From NCBI GenBank assembly GCA_963693365.1, contig CAVNZM010000002.1, positions 2,728,001 through 2,792,000 of the forward strand: a stretch of 64,000 bases of DNA. The letters run 5' to 3'. The notes beneath the pieces are model-generated. The model saw only the letters and a list, made by a program, of their open reading frames with translations. It searched no databases and was not told where the DNA came from. This DNA comes from Amoebidium appalachense (Eukaryota; Ichthyosporea). Positions 23,379-35,694 of this stretch are shown one piece after another; within the stretch, counting starts at the first letter, position 1; each line of letters opens with the position of its first letter. The translations under genes and the position numbers were made by a program.

Positions 23379-23498
23379 ATGGCGGCTGCGAAACCAGGGA
23401 TGTTGGGGAGGGGGCATGGCCCAATGGGACTAAGTACTAAGTTTCAACTGGCAGTTATTGAAGCCTTTGACATTAACCGCCACTACGGTGCTCCATGA
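23379..23498 (+). CDS. Possible first exon or small ORF beginning MAAAKPGM
   Basis: A plus-strand ATG in good context (gatATGGCGGC) opens a 39-codon frame ending in TGA. It encodes a mixed, non-repetitive peptide with FQLAVIEAFDINRHYG near the end. A GT lies just before the stop (CTACG|GTGCTC), so it may be the first exon of a longer gene. No downstream exon was found and no family was recognised. Confidence 0.25.
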   Translation: MAAAKPGMLGRGHGPMGLSTKFQLAVIEAFDINRHYGAP

Positions 23499-24013
23499 CC
23501 CTAACAGACCTTCGCACACATGTATATAGTACCCATGGCCACGTACGTAAACACTTGCAAGCGTGGCGAAAACAAACGATGTGGCCTTGGCATGCACCGT
23601 GCGGTGTGTATTGAACTGCCACGATGCGACCATCACGTGCACTGTGTATGATCCTTACATATTAAACGATCAATCCCCCCCCCCTCCCACCCACCCCCCG
23701 CCCCCCCTCCCCCCACCCCCCCCCCCTCCTCCCCTCCCCCCTCCCCCCCCCCCAAACACACACACACCCACCCACACAACCCGGCATCGAGTCCCCGCAC
23801 CTCACCGGGTGATTATGGGGGTGACCAGCATTTGCACGTGCTCAATTGATCATGAAAAGAAAGAAGATAAGCCCGGGGGGGGGGGGGGGGGGGGGGGGGG
23901 AGAGGAGGGGGTCGAAGACTGCTTTTGAAACCCTGGTAGTTTAAGAGAGGCTCATATGTCGGTAAGTAATGCCGACCAAAGCTATGTATCATACATAGCC
24001 TGTAGAGAAGGCA

Positions 24014-24232
24014 TTATTGGAAATCCGAATTAATGATCTCAAGTTCTCCATATTCCGGCTTTTTTACTTGTTTTATAAAAACTTTTTTTTTCATACGGCT
24101 GGAATTCAAATCTTTGAGCGGTTTTCCAAAGTGACCATGAAACAGCTTAAGTTCATCTGGTTCTAAGTGGACAACAGGACTTGAAACGAAATTTACATAT
24201 GCACCAAAAACAAAGAAACCCCAGCAATACAA
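24014..24232 (-). CDS. Possible terminal exon 3' of PINCH
   Basis: This minus-strand frame ends in TAA and encodes a non-repetitive, Lys-rich, protein-like sequence containing EPDELKLFHGHFGKPLKDL and KQVKKPEYGELEIINSDFQ. A T-rich tract and CAAG or TTAG acceptors precede it. It starts about 230 nt past the PINCH stop codon, so it could be an alternative PINCH 3' exon or part of another transcript. Family not recognised. Confidence 0.3.
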   Translation of the reverse strand: MYCWGFFVFGAYVNFVSSPVVHLEPDELKLFHGHFGKPLKDLNSSRMKKKVFIKQVKKPEYGELEIINSDFQ

Positions 24233-24325
24233 CTTGTGTTTGCAATTCCATGGCCTACTAAAAAAAACAGCCTTCGGAGACCATCGATATTAGTACAGTG
24301 TCACCACGAGCAACAACAACAACAA

Positions 24326-24356
<31 letters not shown>

Positions 24357-24463
24357 AAAAAAAAAAAAGAAAAAGAAGAAGAAGCAGCACATACAAAGTC
24401 AGTCAGACACATTCTAAATTCAAATTCCTAAAACTAAATCTCCCGAATATCACACTTTTTTTT

Positions 24464-24756
24464 CTACTTCTTGCCGGTGCTCTTTGTGGCCTGCAGTTTC
24501 TTCTCGTGGTCGGTCTGTTTCTTGAGCTGCTCCAAGATTTTTCTTGGCAGCGACTCGTAGCACACTTGGCACATGGGCTTCTGGTCCCACTCCACAAAAC
24601 GCGGGGGGTCTCCAAGGTTCTGTTTAGAAAATTGTCAGAAGATCCAGGCAAGAACGTGTGTGAATCACAAATGTCCCGGTTCAGGGCCAAACCCCCCACC
24701 CCTTCCCTCGCAACATCGACCAATACATGAGCACACGCACACACACACGCACACAC

Positions 24757-24839
<83 letters not shown>

Positions 24840-26451
24840 ACACACAGGGGCGCACACACTCACACACGCACACACACAGCCACCATCAAATCAAAACCAC
24901 ACGAAGACTATGTACTGAGACATGCGCACCCAGCCCCCCCCCCCCCCCCCCCCCCCCAAACAACAAACAAACAAACAAAAAAAATAACAAATCCACCACC
25001 ACCACCACCACCACCCACCACCACACGCACGCACACAGGGAACGCACGCATGCACGCACGCACACACAACACACACACGCACACACACTTACACACACAC
25101 ACACCATTCCCCGATTGTTTCTTCCATAACAGAGGGACGAAGAAGGTTTCGAAAGGAGAAGGGGGAGGGAGGGGGGGAGGGGGGAGGGAGTCACCCACCA
25201 CCACGCCTACGTATCACATCAACCATATAAGCCTCAAAATATTTGAAGCAACATACAGTGCAAATAACATGAGCTCAATCTGGTAACATGAACTTATGAT
25301 ACTGTAGCAACTGCAAAACACATGCCCTATGGCCGTGCTTAATAAATCCTCCGTATATACGTATATGGATTGTGAACACCTCTATGCACCCCAACTCGAG
25401 GCCACTACCCCTAGGCTCTGCGAGGCAAACTGTGAAATCGTGATAATACCCCCTTACAATCTAAAAAAAGTGCATATATACCTTTCGCAATAACGACTCA
25501 CCCTATCCCAATAAGCAAACGTACACATACCTCATCCCAACCCTCGACATGAGCATTACATGTATTTAATATTCACGCACCAGAAGTGACCTATACGCAA
25601 AACGAATCATACTCTCCCAGTAAGCAAATGCGCATATACCCTATTCCCAACCCTAAAAGGTGCATACCCACCTTATCTCTTTTCTTTCTTGACACAAGAA
25701 TAGGTGTTTTTGCGCACATACCCCTTTCCAAAAAAAAAATAGAAACCCACCTTATCGCAAGCCAGACACGAGAAGTGGTCCTTGCACCAAGTCTTGTTAA
25801 GTGCCCTGACGCAGTCATTTCCTTTGACCTGCTTGCGGCAGATGAAGCAGTCCTCCCCAAGCAGTGACCGGAAACAGCCCGTGCAGTACGGTGCACCTAT
25901 GGTTGGTTGGTTTGCGTGAGCATGCGATGATTTTGGGGGGAAGGGGGACCGGCATGATTGAAAGGTGATGCAAATGGGGGGGAGGGGGGGGGGGGGGGGG
26001 GAGGGGGGAGGGGGGGGAGGGGGAGGGGGGCAAGACCAGGGATGAATGGACGAAAGGACGGTGGGTGGGTGGTGGGGTTAGATCGGGGGGAGAAAGGGGG
26101 AAGGTGTTTGAGGGGGGGGGGGGGGGGGGGGGGGGGGATGGGTGGGGGGAGAAGTGTGGCTCTGCTCTAGGCGGGCAGGATGTAACAGAGTTCTTTGATC
26201 CCCCCCCCCCCCCTCACCCCCCCTTCTCCCCTTCGCCCCGTCTGCTTGCCATTTGCCGAGATGGTGTTTGTTTCTACAACGGGGACGGAAGAAAAAGAAG
26301 GGGGGGGGGGGGGGGGCATGAATTTGGTAGTACAAAGTCACAAAAAAATTAATCGAATCTCACCCCCTCTTTGCTCTTTCTTTTTTCTTTTCTTTTCATT
26401 TTTATGCCGGGGAATTTTCCCGGGGTTGAGGGACCGGGGGAGGGGGAGAAA

Positions 26452-26493
<42 letters not shown>

Positions 26494-28582
26494 GCACACG
26501 CTCCAAGAAATGGGATCAATGAACAGCAATCACCACTGGGACACCGTGATAAGTATGCAGAAAATATGCAGGGGGTCACAAGTGAACACACCTTTGTACT
26601 CGTGGTACGAGCGGCCACCAAAGTTTGTTTCACATCTGCAGGCGTAGGAAATTTCTTATTTAGTATGGCGGCCCTTTTATCTGCTTCATCTTTTCGTGGT
26701 TTCTCCCCGTTCTTCCGTCTTCCCCACCTTGACAAATCCCCCCCCCCCCCCCCCCCCCCCGCCGCCGCCGCCCCGGAACCTCCCTCTCCCAGCCCCTACA
26801 TGCAATACCAGCCCCTCCCTATATAACTGAAAGAAAGCATTCCAACATCCGACAAGCACATCTGAATTCCTAACGAGGAGAGCAAACGGGAATGTGTGCC
26901 CCTCTTTTTGCATGTTGGTGGGCAGGTTTCCACACCCAGAACTGTGTGCATGATGTCATTTAGGGATTTCGTTTTATATGGGTTGTTTGGTTGCGGAAAC
27001 AGAACCTCAGTAATGGGTTAATGTTAAACGGCCAAATGCCCGTCTGGCAGATAATAATAGTCTACAACCTGCAAACTCCATCTCGCAGCTTTATGAATGA
27101 TTCCAGGGCCGTACGATCAGATCTGACGTCAGACAAGGTGTGTGTGCGTGCGCGCGCATGTGTACGTGCGAGTTTATACGCGCGTGTGCGCGCGCCTCTG
27201 TGTGTGTATGTGTGCAAACGTGTGTGCCATACGTGGGGAGAGAGTCTCAAAGTCTGGGTGGACCAAGAAAGAGTGCAAAAGAGAGAGCGAGTGAGCCTCG
27301 AAAGAAGAAAAGAGAGGGCGCAGGGGAGGAGGGGGGTCTGCTTCTAAAGAGCGGGTGGTACATGACGTACTTTGCACACACAAAATGCTCTGGATGCCAC
27401 TCCCTGCCCAACGCATTGAAGCTGCGGCCTTCGATTGGCTGCCTGCAACCACCACAGATCGGCAGTGCTTGTACCTGCAGCACGAAAAAGGCACGAAAAT
27501 CCATGTCAGAAAACTGTCAGATAAAAATATGCTTCTTCAAATGATGGATTGGGCAACTTCCTTGAGTAATATCATGATAATAAGATTTATTTCATGTGTT
27601 TTGGGGGTTAGTTTTAGTCAGCTAGTATCAACCTAACCTCAGTCTCCAGCAGTTGAGATAATAATCTTCCTATGATCTAGGATGTGTGCTGCACAAGGAA
27701 ACAGCCAAGTGTGCCATTGTTTGAACATAATGGCCTGTAATGGTTATCGTGCCTACATCTCAATGATAGAATCTTATAGCATAAAAGAGACACTTTCCTG
27801 TCAGACTTCACGGGAGTCTGGGTAATTTTTTTTGCGGGGGCATGGGTGGGTGTTGGTGGTGGTGTTGATGGTGGTGCTGTGTGTGTGTGTGTGTGTGGGT
27901 GGGTGGGTGGGTGGGTGTGTTGTGGGGGAGGAGGGGGGGGGGGAGGGGGAGGGGGGGGGTACCTTATCGTAGTGGAACGGACAGTACCACTTGCCCTCCT
28001 TCTCTCTGCCCAAATGGTCCAGCACACACTTGCATTCGGCACAGTTGAAGTGGTGGGGGTGCATACGCTGGGGGGGGAGGGGGGTGTAAGTCCAGAAACC
28101 ATGACGTGAGCTTGTGAGTTCTGCAGCTCAACTGATGGCAAAAGCCACGAAAACATGATCGGAAAACGTGAACTTTTTTTTTGGCTGGCAAAGGAAAACG
28201 GTGACGTGCTCAGGCAATGTGCATACACGGCACATAAATTGCGTCATCTCCGCCAGCACTTGCACACCACACCGATATACCAGTATCAGTATGTACCATG
28301 GCAATGAAACCCAAACAGCGACAAGATATTCCGCCCTTCTGGAAGCCCCCCCCCCCCCCCCCCCCCCCCCCCCCCATCCCCACCTACCCCCCCGGGAAAA
28401 CGTACACCAAACACCCAACACACACACACACATACACCAAACAAAACCCGAAAACAGGATTTGTGTGTGTTTGTGTCGGGAAAGGGGAGGATGTGTGTGT
28501 ATGTTTGTGTCTGGCGGTGGTGGTGGTGGTGGTTAGGGGGAGGGGAGGGGGGGGGGGGGGTACGTTTTCCGGGGGTGGGGAT

Positions 28583-28634
<52 letters not shown>

Positions 28635-29825
28635 GCAGCAAAAAAAAAAAGATCTCCGAATCGGGGAATCGAACCCCGGCCGCCACGGTGAGAGCGTGGA
28701 ATCCTAACCACTAGACCAATTCGGATTGGTGACAAAATGTCCAGTAAACAATCGTCGACGGAAAAACCAAATGGTTACCATGGTTCCCCAACACACCGTG
28801 CATCTCTGTAAAGCTCCCCAGGGGTCTTCGTCTAAATATCTTGTCTAAATGGGTTTTTGCTTGCATGTATTTTTCCATGTTCCGGCCAGCATTTTTGTAG
28901 GAATGCGCCTGTGTTTCCACACCTCAAAATATACATGCCTCTGTTTGTTTGCGTTCTTGTGTACACGTGGGCGTCTGTGCATTCGTGTTTTGACAGCGTG
29001 CACGTTTGCGTGCGGGGGCAACGGTATGACACCTTAAACATCGCACAAAAAGTAAGCGTATCATGCTATAGAAAAGTGTGGCTGTGTGCGCTTGTGTTTG
29101 CACAGTATCATTTATAGCTACGACCACGTGGGTGTACGTCTAAACTGTTCGTGCACGAGTCACTTGTGCCTGTAAGCTCTTGGATGTCAGTGTGTACATG
29201 TACCTGCAAGGGGATGCAGGTCAAGGTGTATGTGTGTGTACGTGTGTGTGTGTGTGCGCGCGCGTGTCTGTGTGTGGTGATGGTGGTGGTGGTGGTGGTG
29301 GGGGGGGGGGGGGGGGGGGGGGGGGGCTACCTCTCCAGACACGACCAAGAATGTATTACCCAGATCTTGGTTGCATTGGGCACACTTGGGCTTCTTGACC
29401 TGTTGGAAAAGTGTCTCAGTACAAGGCTATAATGATGCAAATACATCATGAAGTTCATGGTCACGAGCAATGGAAATGCTACTATTTTCCAGTACTCAGG
29501 TGATATGCACGACACATGCTGTTTCAATAATAAATAGTGATTTTTTTTAAAAGGGTGCTAAACTTGTCCCAGTTTGGCAGTTGCAACGCCCACAAAGAAT
29601 ATGACAATCTTCTTACTGTTGAGCCCCTCTCCCCCCTCTCTCTCTCCCCCTCCCCCCCCCCCCTCCCCCACACACACACACAGACACCTAACCCGCCCCC
29701 CACCCCTTTCCGCCGGTTGCCGCAGGACCCCAACCAGCCCTGTAACATAAGTACATTTTCCACAACCTACCAAGCTACTAACCCATGATTACATACACAT
29801 GCATCGTTTCTAAAACGATCCGGGG

Positions 29826-29865
<40 letters not shown>

Positions 29866-30025
29866 ACACTGTTTCGAAACAAAAAGCATATACGACAGAC
29901 AAAACAACGCAGATTTTACAAAAACACACTTCTTAGACGTGACAGAGTAAAAAGCACATACGACGGACAAAACAAGGCAACGTTATCAGCCTGAGCCCAT
30001 CTTGAGAAGGGGGGGGGGGGGGGGG

Positions 30026-30074
<49 letters not shown>

Positions 30075-32080
30075 TCGGGGGTCATTGACTGACCCATTCA
30101 CCGGAAGATGGGTGAGCTTTTTTTTTTTTTTTTTTTTTCTTTTGGGGGGGGGGGGGGGGGGGGGGGGGGAAGCTTTGGCGTTTTCTGAAAGTGAAGAACA
30201 TACCATTTTCTTTGCCAACTCCCTGTGGCATGGCTTGCACAGTGGCCGTTCACTGTTCTTGGCAAAGTCCGTGCCCACAAGGTCAAGATCGCACACCTTG
30301 TGTACCATGGCCGTCAGTAGAATTCTTAAAAAAAAATCGTAAGAGCTGAATACTAATAATAATAATAATAAAATACATTAAAAAAAAACAGCGATGAAAA
30401 ATGTCCCAGAAGCCGGCCTACACAATGCAGATTACATTCTAGGTATTAAGGCAAAATTGTGTGTTTTTGTGAGAGTGTGTGTGTGTTTGAAGGGGGGGGG
30501 AGGGGGGAGGGGGGGGGGGGGGGGGGGGGGGGGGAGGGGGGGAAGGGGGGAGGGGGGATTAAGGAGGTGGTAGTGGTGGTGGGGTGGTAGTTGTGGTGGT
30601 GTGTGTGTGTTGGGGGGGGGGGGGGGGGGGGGGGGAGGGGGCTAGACTGTGCAACAGAGTACGAATGCGACGCACACGCTCGCGAGGGACAACATAATGC
30701 AGATCATGCAAAGCACACACAGTATGCATCATAAACAGTACCCGTCGTCGGAAGAAGGGGGGAGAAGAGGAGGAGGGGGGGAGGGGAGGGAGGCGTTGAG
30801 TGGTTACGTGTGCACGTGTTTGTACCCTGCTAAGTGTCAGCACCCGTTCAGGTAAGATAGCATTTCTCCTACAGTCCTCTCTCCATTCGACAATACCCCC
30901 GTTCACAGAAAATCGGTCCCCTCACCCTTTCTCTCATCCCTCCGTCCGTTTTCAAGACCAAGTCCCCCCCCCCCCCCCCCCCCCTCCCCTCCCTCCCTCC
31001 TCCCCCCCTCCCCCCCCCCCCCCCCAAAAAAAAAAAAACACCCTCCAAACTTCCACCTTCCCCTCAAACATACACACACCCATTCCCCCTCCCGCTTCTC
31101 CACCCTTGCCCACCCCCCTTTCCACCACCATCACCACTCCCCTTCCCCGTTGCACATGTGCATTCCTAGTTCCGAAAAATAACGGAGAGGGAATTTTCGG
31201 CACCTTACCTCACAACGAAAATGATGTGGGTGCCATTTCTGCCCGAGGGCCGTCAAGCAACTGGTTATGGGGCACACGTGTCAGAAAGTTTCTTAAGGTA
31301 ATGTTGAAGAATCAGTGCCAGTTCAACAAAGTAGAGTGTGGGGATATATCTTTAACCATAACATTTTGTACTTCTTGTCTACATCGAGAGCATATGGGCA
31401 GGCAGATTTTGGCCTGGATTATAATATGCACGGGTAAAAAAATATACACAAGGAGATGTGTGGTATGGCATCTGATACACAGGCACACTCGAGTGAAGAT
31501 ATGGTATTGCATCTATTTTTAGTACCCAATCGCATACCACCAATAGCAACTCCCATCTCTCCACACTCCCTGAACCACCGTGGCACAGGCCTTACTTATG
31601 GTAGCAGGGATCGAAAACATCGGTTACGCAAGCGCACACCAAACCAGATGGTAAATAGGATGGGAAAGGATAGCCTATGCACTTACTCCCCCATAATGTT
31701 AACTGCGCAAAAAGAGCATCTGGGGCCGTAGAGTTGCCAATAGTCGTGCTCGCAGTACATCCTGTTGGAAAGTCGTTAGTATCATATATATATATATATA
31801 GTAGTTATGCTACAGAGCACAACAGTACCGTGCGCATATGGCACATGTACACTGTGATTGCAATACCTTTTAGGGCCTTGACATGTCCTGGTGGCGACTT
31901 TTCATATCTTGACAAGGAAATGGTAAAATAATGCATGTGCTGAGGAAAAAACGGGCAAACAAAGGAGGGGCTACATCCACAACAAAGGCTTTCTTCGATT
32001 CAAAAAGACTTAGAATGTAGAATACGAAAGAACTTACCGGTCTTCGTGGACGAAAAATACCCCGTCCGGAAATGGCTGTG

Positions 32081-32140
<60 letters not shown>

Positions 32141-32159
32141 GTGTGTTTGTGTGTGTGTG

Positions 32160-32253
<94 letters not shown>

Positions 32254-33420
32254 TGGGTGGGTGTGTGTGTGTGTGTGTGTGTGTGGGTGTGTGTGGGTGG
32301 GTGGGTGGGTGTGCGCGTGCGCGCGCCCGCGCAAGTGTGCGTGCGTGTGCGTGCGTGCGTGCGTGTGCGGGTGTTGCAGGGGGAAAGGGAGGGGGGGGAA
32401 TTAAAATGGGTTCAGAGTGCGAAGTACACATTTATGACGGACCACACCACACAGAATGCAATCCACACCAAAAAGAGTATGGGGGGAGGAGGTGTGTGTC
32501 AGAAAGCGGTCAAATACTCTTAACCAACCAAGTAACGGTTTGTATCGGAAATGAGCATTCAGATGCTCAATCTAATAAGCGCAAAAACAATAAAAATAAA
32601 AGAAAGTCCACGTCGGTCATCTAAATACCAAGCATCCAGATCACCCGACCCCTCAATCGTCCCACCTGGAAACGAACGTGATTTCCCCCTTCTCCCCACT
32701 CCCCTCCCCCCTTCTTTACCCCCCCCCCCCCCCCCCCCCCCTACACACACACACACACATCTCCCGTTCACAGCAAAAAAATAAAAAAAAAAAGGAAGGG
32801 GAGGGGGGGAGGGGGGGGGGGGGAGGGGGGGGGGGGGGGCTACACAGTCAACAAAGATTTCATGGTTCCGAAAATGAGTAACACCTATGATCTGCTCTGG
32901 AAGTCAAAAAGGGATAAAGATACATATGCTGGTGTGCTTTTGGGCATCCTTGAACAGTTCTTTGAGTTGTATCAAGGAGATATAGCTGCAGACGTTTTTT
33001 AATGCTTAACAGAAGATGTGCGTGTGTGTTTGTGTGAGATTTATGTGCGCTTTACATCCTGCATCTCTTTGGATTGCCTTTGATGCCTAATTTTTTTGGG
33101 GGGGGAAGGGGGGATTGTTTATTCCCTGTCTCGGCAACTTTTGCACGTGCGCGTGCATAAACGAGCTGTCGCACCTCGATTCACACAAGGGATTCAGCAA
33201 CATTTTTTCTTGCACCAGAACACTTAATCAAAATCTGGTTTCCAAGCCTGATGGTTAACGTCAACGACCCCAACTTCACAAAAACATGCACATCCCTTAC
33301 CTGAAGACACTGCTGACATATGTAACACTGGTCATGGAAAACCCTCCCCGCTGCCTGGATGATCTTCTGTGTTTTGAGGCAGGGCTCCCTGCATAGCCCA
33401 CAGCTTGCCTCGGTCGCCAT
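24464..33420 (-). CDS. LIMS1: PINCH/LIMS five-LIM focal-adhesion adaptor, 11 exons, 333 aa
   Basis: LIM-only scaffold that binds integrin-linked kinase through LIM1 and, with parvin, links integrins to actin. Exons: 33301-33420, 32038-32075, 31687-31761, 31209-31260, 30204-30296, 29331-29399, 27963-28067, 27371-27474, 26592-26635, 25751-25896, 24464-24619. All are GT-AG and phase-consistent. Each LIM begins with a Cys pair: CGLC (7-10), CSFC (68-71), CAQC (132-135), CGGC (191-194), CFIC (250-253). The second half-fingers follow, for example CYICQQC, HFRCEVC and HFVCAKC. Diagnostic matches to animal PINCH are [12 protein letters not shown] in LIM4 with [17 protein letters not shown] in LIM1, and the basic tail [13 protein letters not shown]. 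The length matches the roughly 325 aa of vertebrate LIMS1. Exons 2 and 9 are 38 and 44 nt. Intron 6 hosts a tRNA gene. The symbol denotes the family; LIMS1 and LIMS2 are a vertebrate split. Confidence 0.96.
26449..26491. repeat. G-run of about 43 nt
   Basis: A G homopolymer in a PINCH intron. Similar runs lie at 26114-26138 and 28599-28633 in the same gene. Confidence 0.9.
28654..28725 (-). tRNA. tRNA-Glu (CTC anticodon)
   Basis: A 72-nt cloverleaf on the minus strand. The acceptor stem TCCGAAT pairs with ATTCGGA, followed by discriminator G. D-loop region GTCTAGTGGTTAGGAT; anticodon stem CCACG/CGTGG around loop CTCTCAC, giving anticodon CTC; T-arm CGGGG-TTCGATT-CCCCG. A-box and B-box (GGTTCGATTCC) promoters are intact, and a T10 stretch (28641-28650) a few bases past the 3' end would stop Pol III. 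It lies inside PINCH intron 6, in the same orientation as PINCH. No tRNA intron and no encoded CCA. Confidence 0.96.
30001..30073. repeat. G-run of about 65 nt with one interruption
   Basis: G homopolymer broken by a single A. A T-run/G-run composite follows at 30118-30169. Confidence 0.95.
32082..32290. repeat. Interrupted (GT)n microsatellite next to PINCH exon 2
   Basis: About 200 bp of GT repeat starting a few bases from the 3' splice site of the 38-nt exon 2. On the transcript it is (CA)n leading into CTCCACAG. Confidence 0.95.
32862..33002 (+). CDS. Small plus-strand ORF or terminal exon nested in PINCH intron 1
   Basis: A 46-codon frame from ATG to TAA encodes a non-repetitive, protein-like peptide ([20 protein letters not shown], then a Leu/Phe-rich amphipathic part ending [10 protein letters not shown]). 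The frame stays open upstream to a TACACAG at 32841-32847 that could be a 3' splice site, which would make this the last exon of a plus-strand gene antisense to PINCH. No upstream exon was identified and no family was recognised. Confidence 0.4.
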   Translation: MVPKMSNTYDLLWKSKRDKDTYAGVLLGILEQFFELYQGDIAADVF

Positions 33421-34365
33421 TTTGGTTCCAGAGAAAATACCCGCAAGGCCTAAACTAGTGAAAATCGTGAAAGGTCAAGAAAAACTGGTTTTTTAATACG
33501 CAAAAGCCTGCAATTTCTTCGTCGAGGACTCAGCTAGCACCAGGAGTCTTGCATAGCCTGGTAGGCAATGCCAAAATGGTAAAGACAATGTCCGTCACTA
33601 GCTTCGAATTCCCACACTGCTACCAAACAAGTGTGTGATGTTTTCTTCCACCAAACCGATAACAGGCAGCTCTGAATTCTGGAGTCACCGGAATTTGAAA
33701 ATCGAGTGGCTTCGGCCGCTGCTAACTAAAATATTAGTCTGTACAGTGTAATCTTGTTTTTTATCTGCTGACTTACTTCAACACCTCATCTTACGTATTT
33801 GTATACAAACACCTCCGACACGAGTACAACTCGTCTCACAGTTGTTGGGTGAACCGGTACCAGTCTGTTCGGAACATGTTGAACTTACCTGCCTAATTAG
33901 GCAGGTAATTCCGATTGGGTTTCCGCGCACCGTGCTTTTTTCACCGGTTTTCACAGCTTTCGAAGGTTTTTTGTTTTTCTTTGGTTTGGTTTGTTTTTTC
34001 TAACAGGAACGTATCTATTCTAAACACTTTTCATGCTATCTGCGCATTTTACAAGTGTTCATGTACAAGTTTTGTGCAGTAGCGCGCAAGCACATGACGA
34101 ATTTGTAGCTGTATCTGTGTACTGCGATACCATGGCCAGCCAGGCCAGCCGTTGAAACAATTGTGACGTGCGCATGTCACGCATGTACCATGACACCATG
34201 TAAGTGACGTACGCCACACATGAGCATGCTGCACTGTGTGCCATTTATTTCATAGGTCTGTACGTGCGCGTGTGATGCATCCACACATGCACTTTGAACT
34301 GCAGACATGCTCATACACGCACACGGTACATTGATTGACTCGATGAACACTTGTTTGATGATCTC

Positions 34366-34454
34366 AATCTCTCTCTCTCTCTCTAGATCCGTCGAGCTCT
34401 CTCCTTCTTCCTCTCTTCTCTCTCTCAGCTCCGGGGCTCTCTCTCTCTCACTCA

Positions 34455-34485
<31 letters not shown>

Positions 34486-34862
34486 TTCTCTTTCTCTGTC
34501 TCTCTCTCTCTCTAGCTCTCTCCCCCTCCACTCCCCCCCCCCCCCCCCCCCCCCCCCCCCGCCCCCCCTTCCCGCCCCTCCCTCTCTCCGGCTCCCTCCC
34601 CAGATCACCGACTGTCTCTCGTCTCTCTCTTCTCTCTCTCTTTTTCTCGAGTCTCTCGAATTCCCAGTCTCTCTCTGTCTCCCTCCCCTCCCCCCCCCCC
34701 CCCCCCCTCCCCGTGCCCCCCCCCCCCCTCCGGCCGCCCCCCCCCCCCCCCCCCCCCCCCCCATATGGCATATGCCCCCTCCCCCCCCCCCCCTCCCCCC
34801 CCCTCCCTCCCCCCCCCCTCCCCCCCGCCCGCCCGCCCGCCCGCAGGGCCCGGGGCTGGCCG

Positions 34863-34898
<36 letters not shown>

Positions 34899-35645
34899 CT
34901 TACTTGGATCTCAAACTCGCTCGCCGGATAGTGCCCAACCAAATCGGCAAAGTCAACTTGCAAAAGCAGAATCATTTTGCAAAAGCAGAATCACTCTGCT
35001 TTTAGCAGAATTATTCTGCAAAAGCAGAATCACTCTGCTTTTGGCAGAATTATTCTGCTTTTAGCAGAATTATTCCGCAAGAAGCAGAATAATCCTGTTT
35101 TCGACAGCAGAATAATTCTGCTAAAAACAGAATAATTCTGCTTTTATCATATTGATCCTGCTTTTAGCAGATTGATGCTGCTTTTGCAGAATAATTCTAC
35201 TTTAGCAGAATAAATCTGCTTTTAGCAGAGTAATCCTGCTCGGAGCAAGTTAACTCAGCCGATATGGTTGGGCCGTCCGGATTCTCCCCCCCCCCCCCCC
35301 CCTTCTCTCCCCCAGATCTCTCAGCTAGGTCTCTCTCTTTCTGATCTCTGTCTGATCTCTGTCTGATCGCACTCGACTCTAGCTCTCTCTCTCTCTCTCT
35401 CTCTCTCGATCTCTGATCTCTCTCTCTCTCTCTCTCTCTCCCTCTCCCTCTCTCTCCCCGTCTATCTCTCGAGATATCGATCTCTCTAGATCTCCCACTC
35501 TCCCTCCCCCCCCTCCCCCCCCCCCCCCCCCCTCCTCTCCCCTCCCCCCCCCCCCCCCCCTCCCTCTCTCTCTCGATCTCTGATCTCTCTCTCTCCTTTT
35601 ATCTCTCGAGATCTCTCTCCCACACACACACACACTCTCTCTCTC

Positions 35646-35694
<49 letters not shown>

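Larger units (their letters stand above)
20450..24463. other. Sparse region between the unrecognised gene and PINCH
   Basis: Contents: a G-run at 20742-20764, an unused plus-strand AATAAA at 20949-20954, a C-run of about 50 nt at 21315-21364, (CA)n at 21551-21592, a long CA-rich region 22240-22800, C-runs at 22822-22930, a (TA)n stretch near 22986-23004 and a G-run at 23876-23901. Two weak coding candidates are listed separately. An open frame pair on both strands at 23154-23433 is not convincing. Confidence 0.5.

Noticed and set aside
23154-23433. Overlapping open frames on both strands (about 61 and 82 codons)
   Set aside because: Both read moderately well, neither has splice sites or a recognisable motif, and one must be a shadow of the other.
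24014-24232. This frame as the true PINCH C-terminus
   Set aside because: Exon 24464-24619 already ends PINCH with the conserved basic tail and a stop. The extra frame is kept only as a low-confidence separate exon.
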